The position numbers and the translations under genes were made by a program. From Pseudomonadota bacterium (GTDB lineage Bacteria; Pseudomonadota; Gammaproteobacteria; Burkholderiales; Gallionellaceae), in the NCBI GenBank assembly GCA_021782365.1, contig JAJXVB010000009.1:47959-111958 (forward strand): a stretch of 64,000 nucleotides of DNA, read 5' to 3'. The notes below the pieces were generated by a model that was given only the letters and a program-made list of their open reading frames with translations, had not been told where the DNA came from and searched no databases. The stretch's first letter is position 1. The number at the start of each line of letters is the position of its first letter. Shown piece after piece: positions 1 through 7,513 of this stretch.

Positions 1-202
1 GGCTTTCCTTGCGGCTCACATGGGTCATCATCGCAAAGACGATACCGGAAAACACGGCGATCCCGACCAGCAGGAAGACGAATACCCATTCGCTGAATTG
101 CTGACTGCGCATGCCCTCGATGCTGAGATCGAGCTTGGGAGAAATTTCAGGGCTTAAAAGAGCAACCGAAATGCTGCCCAATATTGGGGATAATAGTTGA
201 AT
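1..202 (-). CDS. Partial membrane protein, N-terminus only (unrecognised)
   Basis: Only the first ~67 residues lie in the window; the gene runs off the left edge. A soluble stretch containing SPEISPKLDLSIEGM is followed by one membrane segment (WVFVFLLVGIAVFSGIVFAMM) and then MTHVSRKE. There is no ATG near the start. A GGAG at 209-212 sits six bases before an in-frame ATT at 200-202, whereas the alternative TTG at 179-181 has no ribosome-binding site. I therefore placed the start at ATT, tentatively. It lies downstream of the oxidase operon on the same strand, after a hairpin, so it may be a separate unit. Function unknown. Confidence 0.5.
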   Translation of the reverse strand, partial: MQLLSPILGSISVALLSPEISPKLDLSIEGMRSQQFSEWVFVFLLVGIAVFSGIVFAMMTHVSRKES

Positions 203-271
203 CGTGAGCTCCTATATCACAGGGCAACCGGGAATTTCATTCGCACGCCCAAAAACCATTGCTCCTGAAAG

Positions 272-305
272 AACAAATGCGCCCTATTACGACAGCGCAT
301 TTGTT
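272..305 (-). terminator. Hairpin terminator downstream of the oxidase operon
   Basis: A perfect 11-bp inverted repeat (272-282 with 295-305, 12-base loop) lies 37 bases past the stop of the 35-residue gene. A second GC-rich hairpin (316-321 with 327-332) lies between that stop and this one. The run after the stem is pyrimidine-rich rather than a long T tract, so termination strength is uncertain. Confidence 0.5.
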
Positions 306-341
306 TATTCGTTCTGCCGGGACTAGCCCGGCAATCGAATA

Positions 342-449
342 TCAGTCCCTCTTGTTACGATCGATGAACAGACTGTAAAAGAACGGGAATGACAAAGCCA
401 CCAGACACAAGCAACCCAGCACCAAAGGACCGTTATCAACTTCTATCAT
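342..449 (-). CDS. 35-residue single-span membrane protein (oxidase-operon small subunit candidate)
   Basis: An ATG at 449 preceded by GGAG seven bases upstream opens a 35-codon frame. The product begins MIEVDNGPLVLG, has one membrane segment (about residues 7-28) and a charged tail FIDRNKRD. It is the last gene of the minus-strand oxidase operon. Size and topology resemble CcoQ/FixQ, the small assembly subunit of cbb3 oxidases, but no sequence signature confirms this. It could equally be a lineage-specific small subunit. Confidence 0.6.
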   Translation of the reverse strand: MIEVDNGPLVLGCLCLVALSFPFFYSLFIDRNKRD

Positions 450-506
450 TTGATTCTCCAGATAAGTTGGGCGGTTCCAGCCTATGCCGAAACCGCTCCA
501 GTTTGA

Positions 507-1151
507 TTAATGAACGTTATGCCTAGGCTGCCATGAAGATGGTGGCAGACGCTTGATCATCACGATCACCATGGTGAAGAAGTAGGACAGATAGAAGATG
601 TCTATCGTGTAGCCTTTGTCCCACCAAGGTTGCTTGCGCTCGATCGTGCCATCGGGTTTCAGGTTACCCTGGAAGTTAGCAAGAACGACGTGATCCCCAA
701 CGACTTCATATTCGCCCAGATCGACGCCGCTTGCCATCAAGGCCTCCATCTGCGGCTTGATGATGCGAAGATCGTTCATGGACAGCGGATGACGCTCGAG
801 CATGTCTTCCATGGAACGGCCATCGAGCGTGCCGGTTCCCTTGTTCAACTGCTCGATCTTCTTCATCGCTTCTTCGTCGTTGGTGATTGCCTTGACTTCT
901 GGCAGATCCATCGACTTGATGTAGCCCGCATAAAGCGAAGCTGTCGGACGCTGACCCCAGAGAGGGAAGGTAACCGCAAAAGCAGTCAGCACTGTCAATA
1001 CAACGAGCAGCACGACCGGCATCGGCATGCGATTGTTGTCTTCCGTGATGCCACCCAGGTTTTCCTTCTCCCAAAGAACCTTGTCCTTTTCGTTTGTCGC
1101 CGCGTCGACCATCGTGATCAGCGGTTTTTCAAAATTCCAAGCCATATTCAT
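507..1151 (-). CDS. Hypothetical membrane protein of the oxidase operon (214 aa)
   Basis: The protein has a ~43-residue N-terminal segment, a membrane span at about 44-64 (VVLLVVLTVLTAFAVTF), a soluble domain of ~115 residues and a hydrophobic C-terminal stretch (TIDIFYLSYFFTMVIVMI). There is no CxxCH motif, so it is not a CcoP cytochrome even though it occupies the place CcoP usually has, directly after the ccoO-like gene (7-base gap). The start has a G-tract ribosome-binding site; ATG at 1151 or 1145 is possible. I do not recognise the family. Operon context suggests an oxidase subunit or assembly factor. Confidence 0.75.
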   Translation of the reverse strand: MNMAWNFEKPLITMVDAATNEKDKVLWEKENLGGITEDNNRMPMPVVLLVVLTVLTAFAVTFPLWGQRPTASLYAGYIKSMDLPEVKAITNDEEAMKKIEQLNKGTGTLDGRSMEDMLERHPLSMNDLRIIKPQMEALMASGVDLGEYEVVGDHVVLANFQGNLKPDGTIERKQPWWDKGYTIDIFYLSYFFTMVIVMIKRLPPSSWQPRHNVH

Positions 1152-1158
1152 ACCCCCC

Positions 1159-2115
1159 TTATTTCAGGCTCAACATAAAGTCGATCAGACTACGGATTTC
1201 GGAGTTTTTAGCATAGCTAGGCACTTCAGGCGGCGTTACGCGCTTGCCTTCGCGATACTCGATGTACTCCTGTCTCCACTTCGGATAATCGATCTTGTTG
1301 CCGTTTGCATCCTTCTCTCCCCACAGGTAATCGAAGCGAGGCATGATGGAATGCGGCTGCACCAGACGAGGATTGAAGAAGTGCATCATCATCCATTCCC
1401 TGGAGGAATTGCGCGATCCGACGTGCAACAGGTCAGGCGCCTTTCTGTCCGAACCGAAAGCGGTGGGAGACTCTCCGTTGAAGTCACCCTGCATAGGTGG
1501 CGCACCGAAAACCTGCCAGTCCTGTGTTTCTTCAGGAAGCAGGGTGTGGCACCACCAGCAGCCTTCACGAACGAACATCGTCTTGCCAGCACCCGCATGA
1601 GAAACATCCTCATCCTTGGCAACACGCAAGACGTCGTCAGGCGTCCAGCCCTTTGTTGTCGACAGGTCCTCGATATAGCTCACTTCCTTGCCTTGGTATA
1701 CGGCCTTGTTCAAGGCGAATACGGCACCCGCTTCCTTGCGCGCATCTTCGATGTGACCCTGCTGAACGCTCAGCTCCTCAACACCGGTTCCGAGTATCCT
1801 TGGATGCAGGATACCGGCCGGGAAAGGCGCGCCCGCAGGATAGACGAACACCGTCTGCTGCTGAGCCAGAGGCTGACCCGTTTTCGGATCGTTCTTCAGG
1901 TTCACGACGATCGGCTTGTTCTTGCCCTTCAGGAACGGGTCATCGAGGTTGAAGCCCGTTTCGTGTCCGACGGTCAGCTGCTTTGCCAGAGCGACATCGG
2001 TCGACGCAGTCGATGCGATGTTGATGCTTGGAAAGAACAGCGTGATCGTCATCGATCCGCTCAGCGCGAGGCCGAAAATCCTCGCGCCGATCTTATACTC
2101 TCTAAATCCAGCCAT
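1159..2115 (-). CDS. ccoO: CcoO-like monohaem cytochrome c subunit of a cbb3-type oxidase
   Basis: This 318-residue protein has an N-terminal membrane anchor (about 14-33) and one haem-c site, CWWCH at 186-190 in the context FVREGCWWCH. A probable axial methionine follows in SIMPRF (M258). The order PDLLHVG, then W..HF.NPR, then SIMPRF is the CcoO pattern. CcoO passes electrons from soluble cytochromes toward CcoN in the inner membrane. It is longer and more divergent than usual CcoO (~200-240 aa), with an insertion between anchor and haem domain. It follows the ccoN-like gene by 23 bases, with GGGAG before the start. Confidence 0.85.
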   Translation of the reverse strand: MAGFREYKIGARIFGLALSGSMTITLFFPSINIASTASTDVALAKQLTVGHETGFNLDDPFLKGKNKPIVVNLKNDPKTGQPLAQQQTVFVYPAGAPFPAGILHPRILGTGVEELSVQQGHIEDARKEAGAVFALNKAVYQGKEVSYIEDLSTTKGWTPDDVLRVAKDEDVSHAGAGKTMFVREGCWWCHTLLPEETQDWQVFGAPPMQGDFNGESPTAFGSDRKAPDLLHVGSRNSSREWMMMHFFNPRLVQPHSIMPRFDYLWGEKDANGNKIDYPKWRQEYIEYREGKRVTPPEVPSYAKNSEIRSLIDFMLSLK

Positions 2116-2138
2116 GCTTGATCTCCCTATTTATTATA

Positions 2139-3545
2139 TTAACGCTCGTATTGCAGCTCATGAGGCATGCGGCCCGCCGGGATCACGGTGCCTTTTCTGG
2201 CAGTCATCCACATGTTGTAGAGCCACATCGTATTGCCGGTGAACACCAGCGTACCACCGAGCCAACGCGCGATCATATAGGGATGCTCAGCAATGACCAC
2301 ATCGATGTAGGGAACTTCGTAAATCTTGCCTGCGCCCTGGATCAGACCCGCGATCGTCATCGAGACCCAATAGGTCGTGAAACCGACGAGCAGAAGCCAG
2401 AAGTGCATGTTTGCGAGCTTCAGGGAATAAAGCTTGCGGTTCATCATGGTTTGCAGACCGAGATACACGGCAGCAGCCTCGAGGAATGTTGAGAATCCAA
2501 GCAGCGCGAGGTGGGCGTGTGCAACGATCCAGCCCGTACCGTGGATGTACCAGTTGATCGCGCGAGTCTGCTGAAAACCACCCTGCATGTTCAAGGGAAT
2601 CGCCATCAGACAGCCAGTGATCGTGAAACGAACCTCGATGTTCTCGACGAACATGTGCCACTTGCCCTTCATCGTCAGCATGATGTTGGAGACGAAAGCG
2701 ATCGCAGGGACCAGGATCAGCACGCCTTCAACCGATGCGAAAGACTTCAGCCACTCGGGCAAAGGCGCCGACATCAGATGGTGTGCAGCGGGTGTCGAAT
2801 AGAACACCACCACGGACCAGAAATGCAGGTGACCGATACGGTGAGAGTACAGCGGATTTCCTGTCACCTTAGGAATCGTGTAGTAGGCAATCGCAGCCGC
2901 AACAGGCGTGATCCAAAGACCCAGCACGTTGTGCGCAAACCACCATGTCAGATAGGCTTCAGTCAAACCTGTCAGATGGAAGAACTCAGGAGAGTTGCCC
3001 ACCAGGAACACGATGATGACCATGAAGGTCGCCGCAGCAAAGAACCAGTTCGTGGTGTAGATACCCTGAGTGCGACGGTTCAGTATCGTCATCCAAACGT
3101 TTACACCCAGGGGGATGAAAACGAAGCTAGCGAGATACAAATCCACTGGCCACGGGAAGTCGGAGTATTCACGTCCGGATGTAATGCCAGCCCAAAGAAC
3201 TGTCAGGCCAACCAGCAAGCCTATGTTCCACAGCATGCAGTTCCAGATGCCCAGCTTCTCGGACCAAAGCTTGTTGTTTCCAAGCGCCGGCGTGATGTAC
3301 ATCATGGCCATTGCAAACGCCATCGATATCCATCCGAAGATCACCGCCATCACATGCACCTGGCGCATGTGACCGAACGAAAAGTATATCTCACCGGTCA
3401 CAAAGTCGGGAAATGCGAGCTTGGCCGCATTGAAAGACCCCAACCCGGTTCCGATGACAAACCAAATAATTGCTGAAAAACCAAAGAATACCGCCGATGC
3501 TCCTGATGGAATATCCTCATTCTTGGCCATTAGATATTTAAACAT
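2139..3545 (-). CDS. ccoN: CcoN-like catalytic subunit I of a cbb3-type haem-copper oxidase
   Basis: This 468-residue polytopic protein has ~12 membrane spans. Catalytic residues seem intact: H64 (low-spin haem b; RQVHVMAV), H205 (CuB; WWFAHNVLG), Y249 six residues before H255/H256 (FYSTPAAHH, matching the cross-linked Tyr and CuB histidines), and H343/H345 (VAHAHLALLG, haem ligands). This supports an active oxygen reductase that pumps protons in the inner membrane. The start at 3545 is preceded by GGGGG. It is slightly shorter than classical CcoN, and its neighbours differ from ccoNOQP because no ccoP is present. A divergent NO-reductase-like activity cannot be excluded from sequence. Confidence 0.88.
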   Translation of the reverse strand: MFKYLMAKNEDIPSGASAVFFGFSAIIWFVIGTGLGSFNAAKLAFPDFVTGEIYFSFGHMRQVHVMAVIFGWISMAFAMAMMYITPALGNNKLWSEKLGIWNCMLWNIGLLVGLTVLWAGITSGREYSDFPWPVDLYLASFVFIPLGVNVWMTILNRRTQGIYTTNWFFAAATFMVIIVFLVGNSPEFFHLTGLTEAYLTWWFAHNVLGLWITPVAAAIAYYTIPKVTGNPLYSHRIGHLHFWSVVVFYSTPAAHHLMSAPLPEWLKSFASVEGVLILVPAIAFVSNIMLTMKGKWHMFVENIEVRFTITGCLMAIPLNMQGGFQQTRAINWYIHGTGWIVAHAHLALLGFSTFLEAAAVYLGLQTMMNRKLYSLKLANMHFWLLLVGFTTYWVSMTIAGLIQGAGKIYEVPYIDVVIAEHPYMIARWLGGTLVFTGNTMWLYNMWMTARKGTVIPAGRMPHELQYER

Positions 3546-3573
3546 GCGCTACCCCCTTCATTCAAAAGAACAC

Positions 3574-3684
3574 TCAGTGTTGATTGTTACTGTTTTTGTT
3601 TTCATGCGGTATCAATATATACCACGACAGCAACATGCTGGAAAACGCAAGCAGCACACCCAATGAACCAGCAATCAAAGCCAT
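3574..3684 (-). CDS. 36-residue membrane protein, CcoQ-like by size and position
   Basis: ATG at 3684 is preceded by GGGGGA eight bases upstream. The product begins MALIAGSLGVLLAFSSM, has one membrane span (about 2-26) and a polar tail HENKNSNNQH. It lies immediately upstream of the ccoN-like gene in the same operon. CcoQ proteins of cbb3 oxidases are single-span and 40-70 aa, so a CcoQ-like role is plausible but rests on context only. Confidence 0.65.
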   Translation of the reverse strand: MALIAGSLGVLLAFSSMLLSWYILIPHENKNSNNQH

Positions 3685-3724
3685 AGCCTATCCCCCATTT
3701 AAGATAAAAACCAACAAGCTGAAT

Positions 3725-4006
3725 TTAAGCAGCAGCCTGTTCCAATTTTTCGTGACGACCCAGCGCAACGATCATGATCATGCAGAAAGCAAACCCGAAT
3801 ACGAGCATCGCCCAGTCGATAAAGCCGGTAAACGTGTGCGGATCGTAGGCCGTTCCGTTGATGCCGCCCCAATTGTCAAAGCCACCGCGCCCCATCAGAC
3901 ACATCAGCGTTGCGCCGAACACGCTGCCGTTCCCCATCCCTGTCAGCATGCCGCCGATCAGGATCAGCCAAAAAGATCGAAGTTTTACAGGCTTTTTCGT
4001 ACTCAT
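3725..4006 (-). CDS. Small two-span membrane protein, first gene of the oxidase operon
   Basis: The 93-residue product begins MSTKKPVKLRSFWL and has two hydrophobic segments (about 11-32 and 65-85), with a Gly-rich linker containing GRGGFDNWGGINGTAYD. I chose ATG 4006 rather than an in-frame ATG at 4039 because a G7 tract lies 3-4 bases upstream and a consensus -10 box lies between the two. It opens the minus-strand operon encoding the CcoN- and CcoO-like subunits. Family not recognised; likely an accessory subunit or assembly protein. Confidence 0.7.
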   Translation of the reverse strand: MSTKKPVKLRSFWLILIGGMLTGMGNGSVFGATLMCLMGRGGFDNWGGINGTAYDPHTFTGFIDWAMLVFGFAFCMIMIVALGRHEKLEQAAA

Positions 4007-4025
4007 GTACCCCCCCATGCTATTA

Positions 4026-4054
4026 ATTATAAAAACCAAGGCAAGACTTGTTCA
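4026..4054 (-). promoter_or_regulatory. Putative sigma-70 promoter of the oxidase operon
   Basis: Read on the minus strand: TGAACA at 4054-4049, a 17-base spacer, then a perfect TATAAT at 4031-4026. The start codon at 4006 lies 20 bases past the -10 box, giving a very short leader that still contains the G-tract ribosome-binding site. Confidence 0.5.
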
Positions 4055-4210
4055 CACACCCTATCCGTCAACTTGCCTTACCCGTCCATACCGTTTGCGC
4101 ATCCAAGCCGTACCACTCACTTTGGGCCAGCCTAAACAGTGGCGGATGTTACTGATTGCGAGTTTGGCTTGTCAAGGGAAGTTTCCTCCCAAGCCCTGTA
4201 CCGCCTGCCG

Positions 4211-4232
4211 GAGAACAGTGTGCACTGTTCTC
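4211..4232. promoter_or_regulatory. 22-bp perfect palindrome, candidate operator
   Basis: GAGAACAGTG at 4211-4220 and its exact complement at 4223-4232 flank a two-base centre. It lies about 180 bp upstream of the oxidase promoter and about 280 bp upstream of the divergent small gene. The symmetry suits a dimeric regulator; which one is unknown. It could instead form a short hairpin, but no T tract follows. Confidence 0.4.
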
Positions 4233-4507
4233 GGAATCACCCCATTTGACTATGCATTTCAGGCATTACAACCCACCCCAATCAGGAAGATTAATTATAT
4301 TTAATGTCCATCTTTTTAATTTTCCCCACCTGCCCTCAACTCGCATCGCTCAAGAAAATCACCGCCCACGACCGCGATATGCCCGCACTCTAATATCCCC
4401 TTCGCTTATTTGACATCCTCAAATATTTACGCTTATTATCCAATCGTGGTTTTTCACAAGCGCCACCGACAGTTTACTTTTCATAACGTTTTTCACGGGG
4501 TAGAAAA

Positions 4508-4726
4508 ATGGATTCAAATAACATACACGCAGAAAAAGAAGCCAAACTGAAAGAACTGCAAGCTCAAGAAGAGAAGCTGAAGGAATTGCAGGCCGACCTG
4601 GCAAAGCTGAATGCAAAGGTAAAAAATCACGAGGAACTTTCTCCTGAGGATACCAAATTTGTCAGCGAACTCGGCTGGATTAGCGCGCTTTCCGTTACGA
4701 TCGCCGCCATCGCTGCCAGCATGTAA
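4508..4726 (+). CDS. 72-residue coiled-coil protein with hydrophobic ELGW-type tail
   Basis: Residues ~8-45 are a charged heptad-like coiled coil rich in KELQ and KLNAK. The last 25 residues read DTKFVSELGWISA followed by an Ala/Ile-rich hydrophobic end, suggesting a tail-anchored or membrane-associated protein. A second small protein at 21480-21641 shares 14 of these 25 tail residues, which is good evidence both are real. CGGGG lies nine bases before the ATG. Function unknown; proximity to the oxidase genes may be coincidental. Confidence 0.75.
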   Translation: MDSNNIHAEKEAKLKELQAQEEKLKELQADLAKLNAKVKNHEELSPEDTKFVSELGWISALSVTIAAIAASM

Positions 4727-4735
4727 TTCAATTCA

Positions 4736-4762
4736 CGCTTAAAGATTAAAAAATTTTAAGCG
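4736..4762 (+). terminator. Weak hairpin after the 72-residue gene
   Basis: CGCTTAAA (4736-4743) pairs with TTTAAGCG (4755-4762) around an A-rich loop and is followed by TTTG. It begins ten bases after the stop at 4726. The stem is AT-rich, so this is a modest terminator call. Confidence 0.4.
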
Positions 4763-4781
4763 TTTGACAGGCGGGCTTTCA

Positions 4782-4810
4782 TTGCGCCTGAATGCTGGAG
4801 TCGTTATACT
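4782..4810 (+). promoter_or_regulatory. Putative sigma-70 promoter for the 36-residue gene
   Basis: TTGCGC at 4782-4787, a 17-base spacer, then TATACT at 4805-4810. It precedes the small gene starting at 4876. The match is moderate (four of six and five of six bases). Confidence 0.35.
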
Positions 4811-4875
4811 TAGTCCGAAGAAGTTGCGCTCGCCGCTCTTCGAGAAGATTCATATATATTTACCGGGGGAATAAC

Positions 4876-4986
4876 ATGCCAATCGCACTTTTCATACCAA
4901 TCGGAATTTTTCTTGTAGGCATCATCATCGCTGTACAACTCGGTGGAATAGGCGTTGATCTGCTGGCCGAAAACAGCAGGAAATAA
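4876..4986 (+). CDS. 36-residue single-span membrane protein
   Basis: ATG at 4876 follows GGGGGA with seven-base spacing. The product begins MPIALFIPIGIFLVGIIIAV, so nearly the whole N-terminal half is a membrane span; the tail is LLAENSRK. I prefer this start to longer upstream frames because of the strong ribosome-binding site. It is one of several very small membrane proteins around the oxidase genes. Role unknown, possibly an oxidase accessory peptide. Confidence 0.6.
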   Translation: MPIALFIPIGIFLVGIIIAVQLGGIGVDLLAENSRK

Positions 4987-5021
4987 TCAGCAATTCATTC
5001 GCGATTACATGAATCAAAGTG

Positions 5022-5047
5022 TCCGGCATTTGCCGGGCATTTTTTTC
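5022..5047 (+). terminator. Rho-independent terminator
   Basis: A GC-rich stem (CCGGCA with TGCCGG around 5022-5036) is followed by GGCA and a T7 run (5040-5046). It ends the transcript of the 36-residue gene and separates it from the next coding region. Confidence 0.65.
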
Positions 5048-5095
5048 CGGCCTGCCATTGGCTGAATTATCCAAGCCGCTACAAGACACCCCCTC

Positions 5096-5617
5096 ATGAG
5101 CACTGCCTCGACGCATCAACCTCTGTTGAAATTTCTTCTGTTTTCCGCATTCTCCTTCTTTGTCGGCACTGTGCACGGCATGCTTCAGGTGATGCCCCCG
5201 ATACGAGCCTGGCTGGACTCCATAGGCAGCCCTTACGGCGGACCTGGGCACATGATAGATCCGCTAGCCCACGCTCACATGAACCTCGTAGGCGGTGTAG
5301 TGCTTCTCGCGATGGGCGTCACCTATTATCTGGTGCCCATATTTACCTCCAGGAAGCTTTATTCGGTAAAACTTCTCAACCATACTTTCTGGTGGGTTAG
5401 CATAGGCGTATACAGCTTTTACATCATACAGATGGTATTTGGAATCTGGGAAGGGATGCTGCTGCACTCAGATCCCCTTAGAATTCCCACCGTGCACCGT
5501 TTTTATGGCCCCCTGATTGCCATCTCGGGAACTGCGATGCTGGTGGGCTTCACAACTTACCTTGCCAACCTTCTGCTCACCGTATTCAGGGGACAGCCTA
5601 ACCCTTCGAAAGGCTGA
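5096..5617 (+). CDS. Half-length CcoN-like membrane protein (173 aa)
   Basis: This protein has four to five membrane spans and resembles only the C-terminal third of haem-copper oxidase subunit I. DPLAHAHMNLVGGV corresponds to the HxH haem-ligand helix of CcoN, and the following YYLVP, RKLYSVKLLNHTFW has a counterpart in the intact CcoN (RKLYSLKLANMHFW). The CuB histidines and the cross-linked tyrosine are absent, so it cannot be a complete oxidase. It may bind haem b or act as a subunit or electron relay. The ribosome-binding site is weak. Its 3' end overlaps the convergent lipoprotein gene by 20 bp. A paralogue lies at 6995-7513. Confidence 0.75.
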   Translation: MSTASTHQPLLKFLLFSAFSFFVGTVHGMLQVMPPIRAWLDSIGSPYGGPGHMIDPLAHAHMNLVGGVVLLAMGVTYYLVPIFTSRKLYSVKLLNHTFWWVSIGVYSFYIIQMVFGIWEGMLLHSDPLRIPTVHRFYGPLIAISGTAMLVGFTTYLANLLLTVFRGQPNPSKG

Positions 5618-5978
5618 CCGGGAATTCCAGTATTTTCTCGGCATTACCCTGCAGGATTTTAACTCTTATGACCGCCTTCTTTTCGTCGCCAAGATCGACG
5701 GCCCTGCGGTACACCCCGATGAATCCATCCTGGATTGCCTGCACCCACGGCATTGCATCATCTCCTCGCAGGTAGATCGTCAGATCCGACGCAGGCCTGC
5801 CTCTTGGCCCCGTCGCGATGACAACCACATCCGACATGCCGGCAAGAGGCGGATTGGGATGCGTCTCTATCCTGACATCCATGTCTTTCCAGTGTTGCGA
5901 AGGTATGGATATGCCATTACCGGCTGAATCGCAGGCCGTAATCATCCAGAGCAGACAAAACAGTAATATTTTTTTCAT
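5598..5978 (-). CDS. FixH/YtkA-like periplasmic lipoprotein
   Basis: The 126-residue product starts MKKILLFCLLWMITACDS, a lipoprotein signal with lipobox ITAC (C16). The remaining ~105 residues form an all-beta domain like YtkA/FixH: ETHPNPPLAGMSDVVV, then PASDLTIYL, a GFIGVYRRAV turn and a terminal strand. FixH-type proteins help copper delivery or assembly of cbb3 oxidases, which suits the last gene of this minus-strand cytochrome operon. Family assignment is by pattern only. Confidence 0.65.
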   Translation of the reverse strand: MKKILLFCLLWMITACDSAGNGISIPSQHWKDMDVRIETHPNPPLAGMSDVVVIATGPRGRPASDLTIYLRGDDAMPWVQAIQDGFIGVYRRAVDLGDEKKAVIRVKILQGNAEKILEFPVSLSKG

Positions 5979-6030
5979 ATGGATGCGGCCGCACAGCGAA
6001 TGATCAGCGCACAGCGCTCATGTTTGCGCA

Positions 6031-6495
6031 TTATTTCGGCTGGCATTGATTCTTGAGTGTATCGCGAGCTGAAACAAACTTGTCTTCGTTTGGAAACTGC
6101 CCCTTGTGGAATACAAATTGCAGGAGCTTCCCGGCTCCATCCTGCCCTGACAGGCCGAATGATTTCCCCGCATAGTCTGGAAAATACCTGATATTTTTCA
6201 AAAGATCGATCTGGATCCCATTCTTCTGCAAGACCCCCACGCTTTGGCCGGCGATCAGCAACGCCACCGGCGCGCTTGGCAGCAGCATCAGCCTGGTCTT
6301 GAATACCCTGTTGAATCCCGCAATGAAGAAAAAGCAGGTAAGAAAAAAGAGCAGGTAGCTCAGGTTATGCTCGCTTCCATACCAGAGGCTCGCCGATATC
6401 GATCCAAGCGCCACCACGGTCGGAACATAGAGCAACAAGTCCCACATCATTCCCTTGCGATCTGCAACCAGATCAAATCTCAACGCCTCTCTCAT
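6031..6495 (-). CDS. Hypothetical membrane protein (154 aa)
   Basis: Two or three hydrophobic segments (about 19-38, 46-63, 70-88) are followed by a ~65-residue soluble tail ending in KNQCQPK. It lies between the thioredoxin-like lipoprotein gene (14-base gap) and the FixH-like gene in the same operon. No known motif was recognised. It may assist assembly of the neighbouring cytochrome complex. Confidence 0.65.
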   Translation of the reverse strand: MREALRFDLVADRKGMMWDLLLYVPTVVALGSISASLWYGSEHNLSYLLFFLTCFFFIAGFNRVFKTRLMLLPSAPVALLIAGQSVGVLQKNGIQIDLLKNIRYFPDYAGKSFGLSGQDGAGKLLQFVFHKGQFPNEDKFVSARDTLKNQCQPK

Positions 6496-6509
6496 GGATT
6501 TGCTCGCTG

Positions 6510-6998
6510 CTAAAGGACTACCTTGATCGCATCATCCATCTCACCGGTAAGCATCCGGCCCGCCTGCTCGAAGCGGACTATGCCGTTTTTGTCGATGATG
6601 AAGGTCCAGGGATCGCCCATCACGTTGTAGGCCCTGTACGCCTGCGGATTTTCATATTGATCTATGTGTATGAAGATGATTCTGTCCTGATACTTCTCGA
6701 GCATGCCCTGCAGCATTTGAAGCTGCTGATCGCAGTTCGTGCAATGTCCGGGAGTTGCAAATTCAAGCACGATAGGCTTACCGGTTTGAAGCGCCTTGTC
6801 GATCGAATACTGGTACATCCTGGCATCAGGCTGCCTGTATGTCGTCACCTTGCTCAGGTTTCCGCCGACATCCGCCAGCGTCTTGGTTGGCAGACTGGGC
6901 GCTTTCGACCCGACATTGAATCCCGAAGACAGCCGTTGTTCGCCGCAGCCCGCAGTCAGGCCCAGCATCAGAATTATGACTGCCCACGCCTGTTTCAT
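6510..6998 (-). CDS. Thioredoxin-fold lipoprotein with CTNC active site
   Basis: The 162-residue precursor starts MKQAWAVIILMLGLTAGC, a lipoprotein signal with C18 as the lipidated residue. The thioredoxin domain has the redox pair C86-T-N-C89 in ATPGHCTNCDQQ and a cis-proline region (GDPWTFIID). The role is probably disulfide reduction or cytochrome/copper-centre assembly in the periplasm. The start at 6998 overlaps the upstream stop as ATGA, indicating translational coupling; an in-frame ATG at 7019 inside the previous gene is less likely. CTNC is not the usual CPHC, CPPC or CGPC of DsbA, TlpA or thioredoxin. Confidence 0.8.
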   Translation of the reverse strand: MKQAWAVIILMLGLTAGCGEQRLSSGFNVGSKAPSLPTKTLADVGGNLSKVTTYRQPDARMYQYSIDKALQTGKPIVLEFATPGHCTNCDQQLQMLQGMLEKYQDRIIFIHIDQYENPQAYRAYNVMGDPWTFIIDKNGIVRFEQAGRMLTGEMDDAIKVVL

Positions 6999-7513
6999 TT
7001 CGGCTTTTGCCATCCGCACTTTGTCGTCTTGTAAAGGTTGTAACCCCAGATGATGTTGGCCGTGAGAACCAGAATGCCGAATATGCCAACCAACGCCATG
7101 AAGCTGTTGACCAATTTTTCCGCATCAGGCCCCTCCATCAGCCCCCCTGCAAGGCCCGCCATCAGGAAGAATACGACCATCCCCAGGAGGCCGAAGTTAT
7201 GCATCCAGAAATGCACCTTGACCAGCCTGAGACTGTAAATCTGTCTCATCGACACTGTAGGCACGACATAATATAAAGATGCGAATATCGCCATCTCGAC
7301 CCAGCCCAGGAGATTGATATGGCCGTGAGCCAGCGTGATCAAGCGTCCGTGCGCGCTGTAATCAACGAAATGCCGGTATGCCGGGATTCCTCCCATGATC
7401 GCACCCCATGAAAAGCCGACAATGCTGTATATGATGCAGGCATAAACGAACCAAAGTATGTATTTTCTGTATTCTGCCGCCTCTGCCGGTGTATGTTCAA
7501 TGCTTTGCGTCAT
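6995..7513 (-). CDS. Half-length CcoN-like membrane protein (172 aa), paralogue of the gene at 5096
   Basis: This protein has about four membrane spans with the pattern SAHGRLITLAHGHINLLGW, YYVVP, then RQIYSLRLVKVHFW. That is the HxH haem-ligand helix and following helices of CcoN-type oxidase subunit I. No CuB site is present. It is coupled on both sides: 17 bases overlap the upstream cytochrome gene and ATGA overlaps the downstream lipoprotein gene. With that cytochrome it could form a small b/c-type electron-transfer module. The assignment to the subunit I superfamily is fairly secure; the role is inferred. Confidence 0.78.
   Translation of the reverse strand: MTQSIEHTPAEAAEYRKYILWFVYACIIYSIVGFSWGAIMGGIPAYRHFVDYSAHGRLITLAHGHINLLGWVEMAIFASLYYVVPTVSMRQIYSLRLVKVHFWMHNFGLLGMVVFFLMAGLAGGLMEGPDAEKLVNSFMALVGIFGILVLTANIIWGYNLYKTTKCGWQKPK

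Larger units (their letters stand above)
4007..4507. other. 500-bp divergent intergenic region
   Basis: This gap separates the minus-strand oxidase operon from plus-strand small genes. It holds a probable promoter for the oxidase operon (4026-4054) and a 22-bp perfect palindrome (4211-4232). I saw no convincing gene in either strand and no clear FNR (TTGAT-N4-ATCAA) box. Confidence 0.5.

Noticed and set aside
4792..4875. N-terminal extension of the 36-residue gene at 4876
   Set aside because: The extension covers the putative promoter and lacks a ribosome-binding site; the internal ATG has a strong one.
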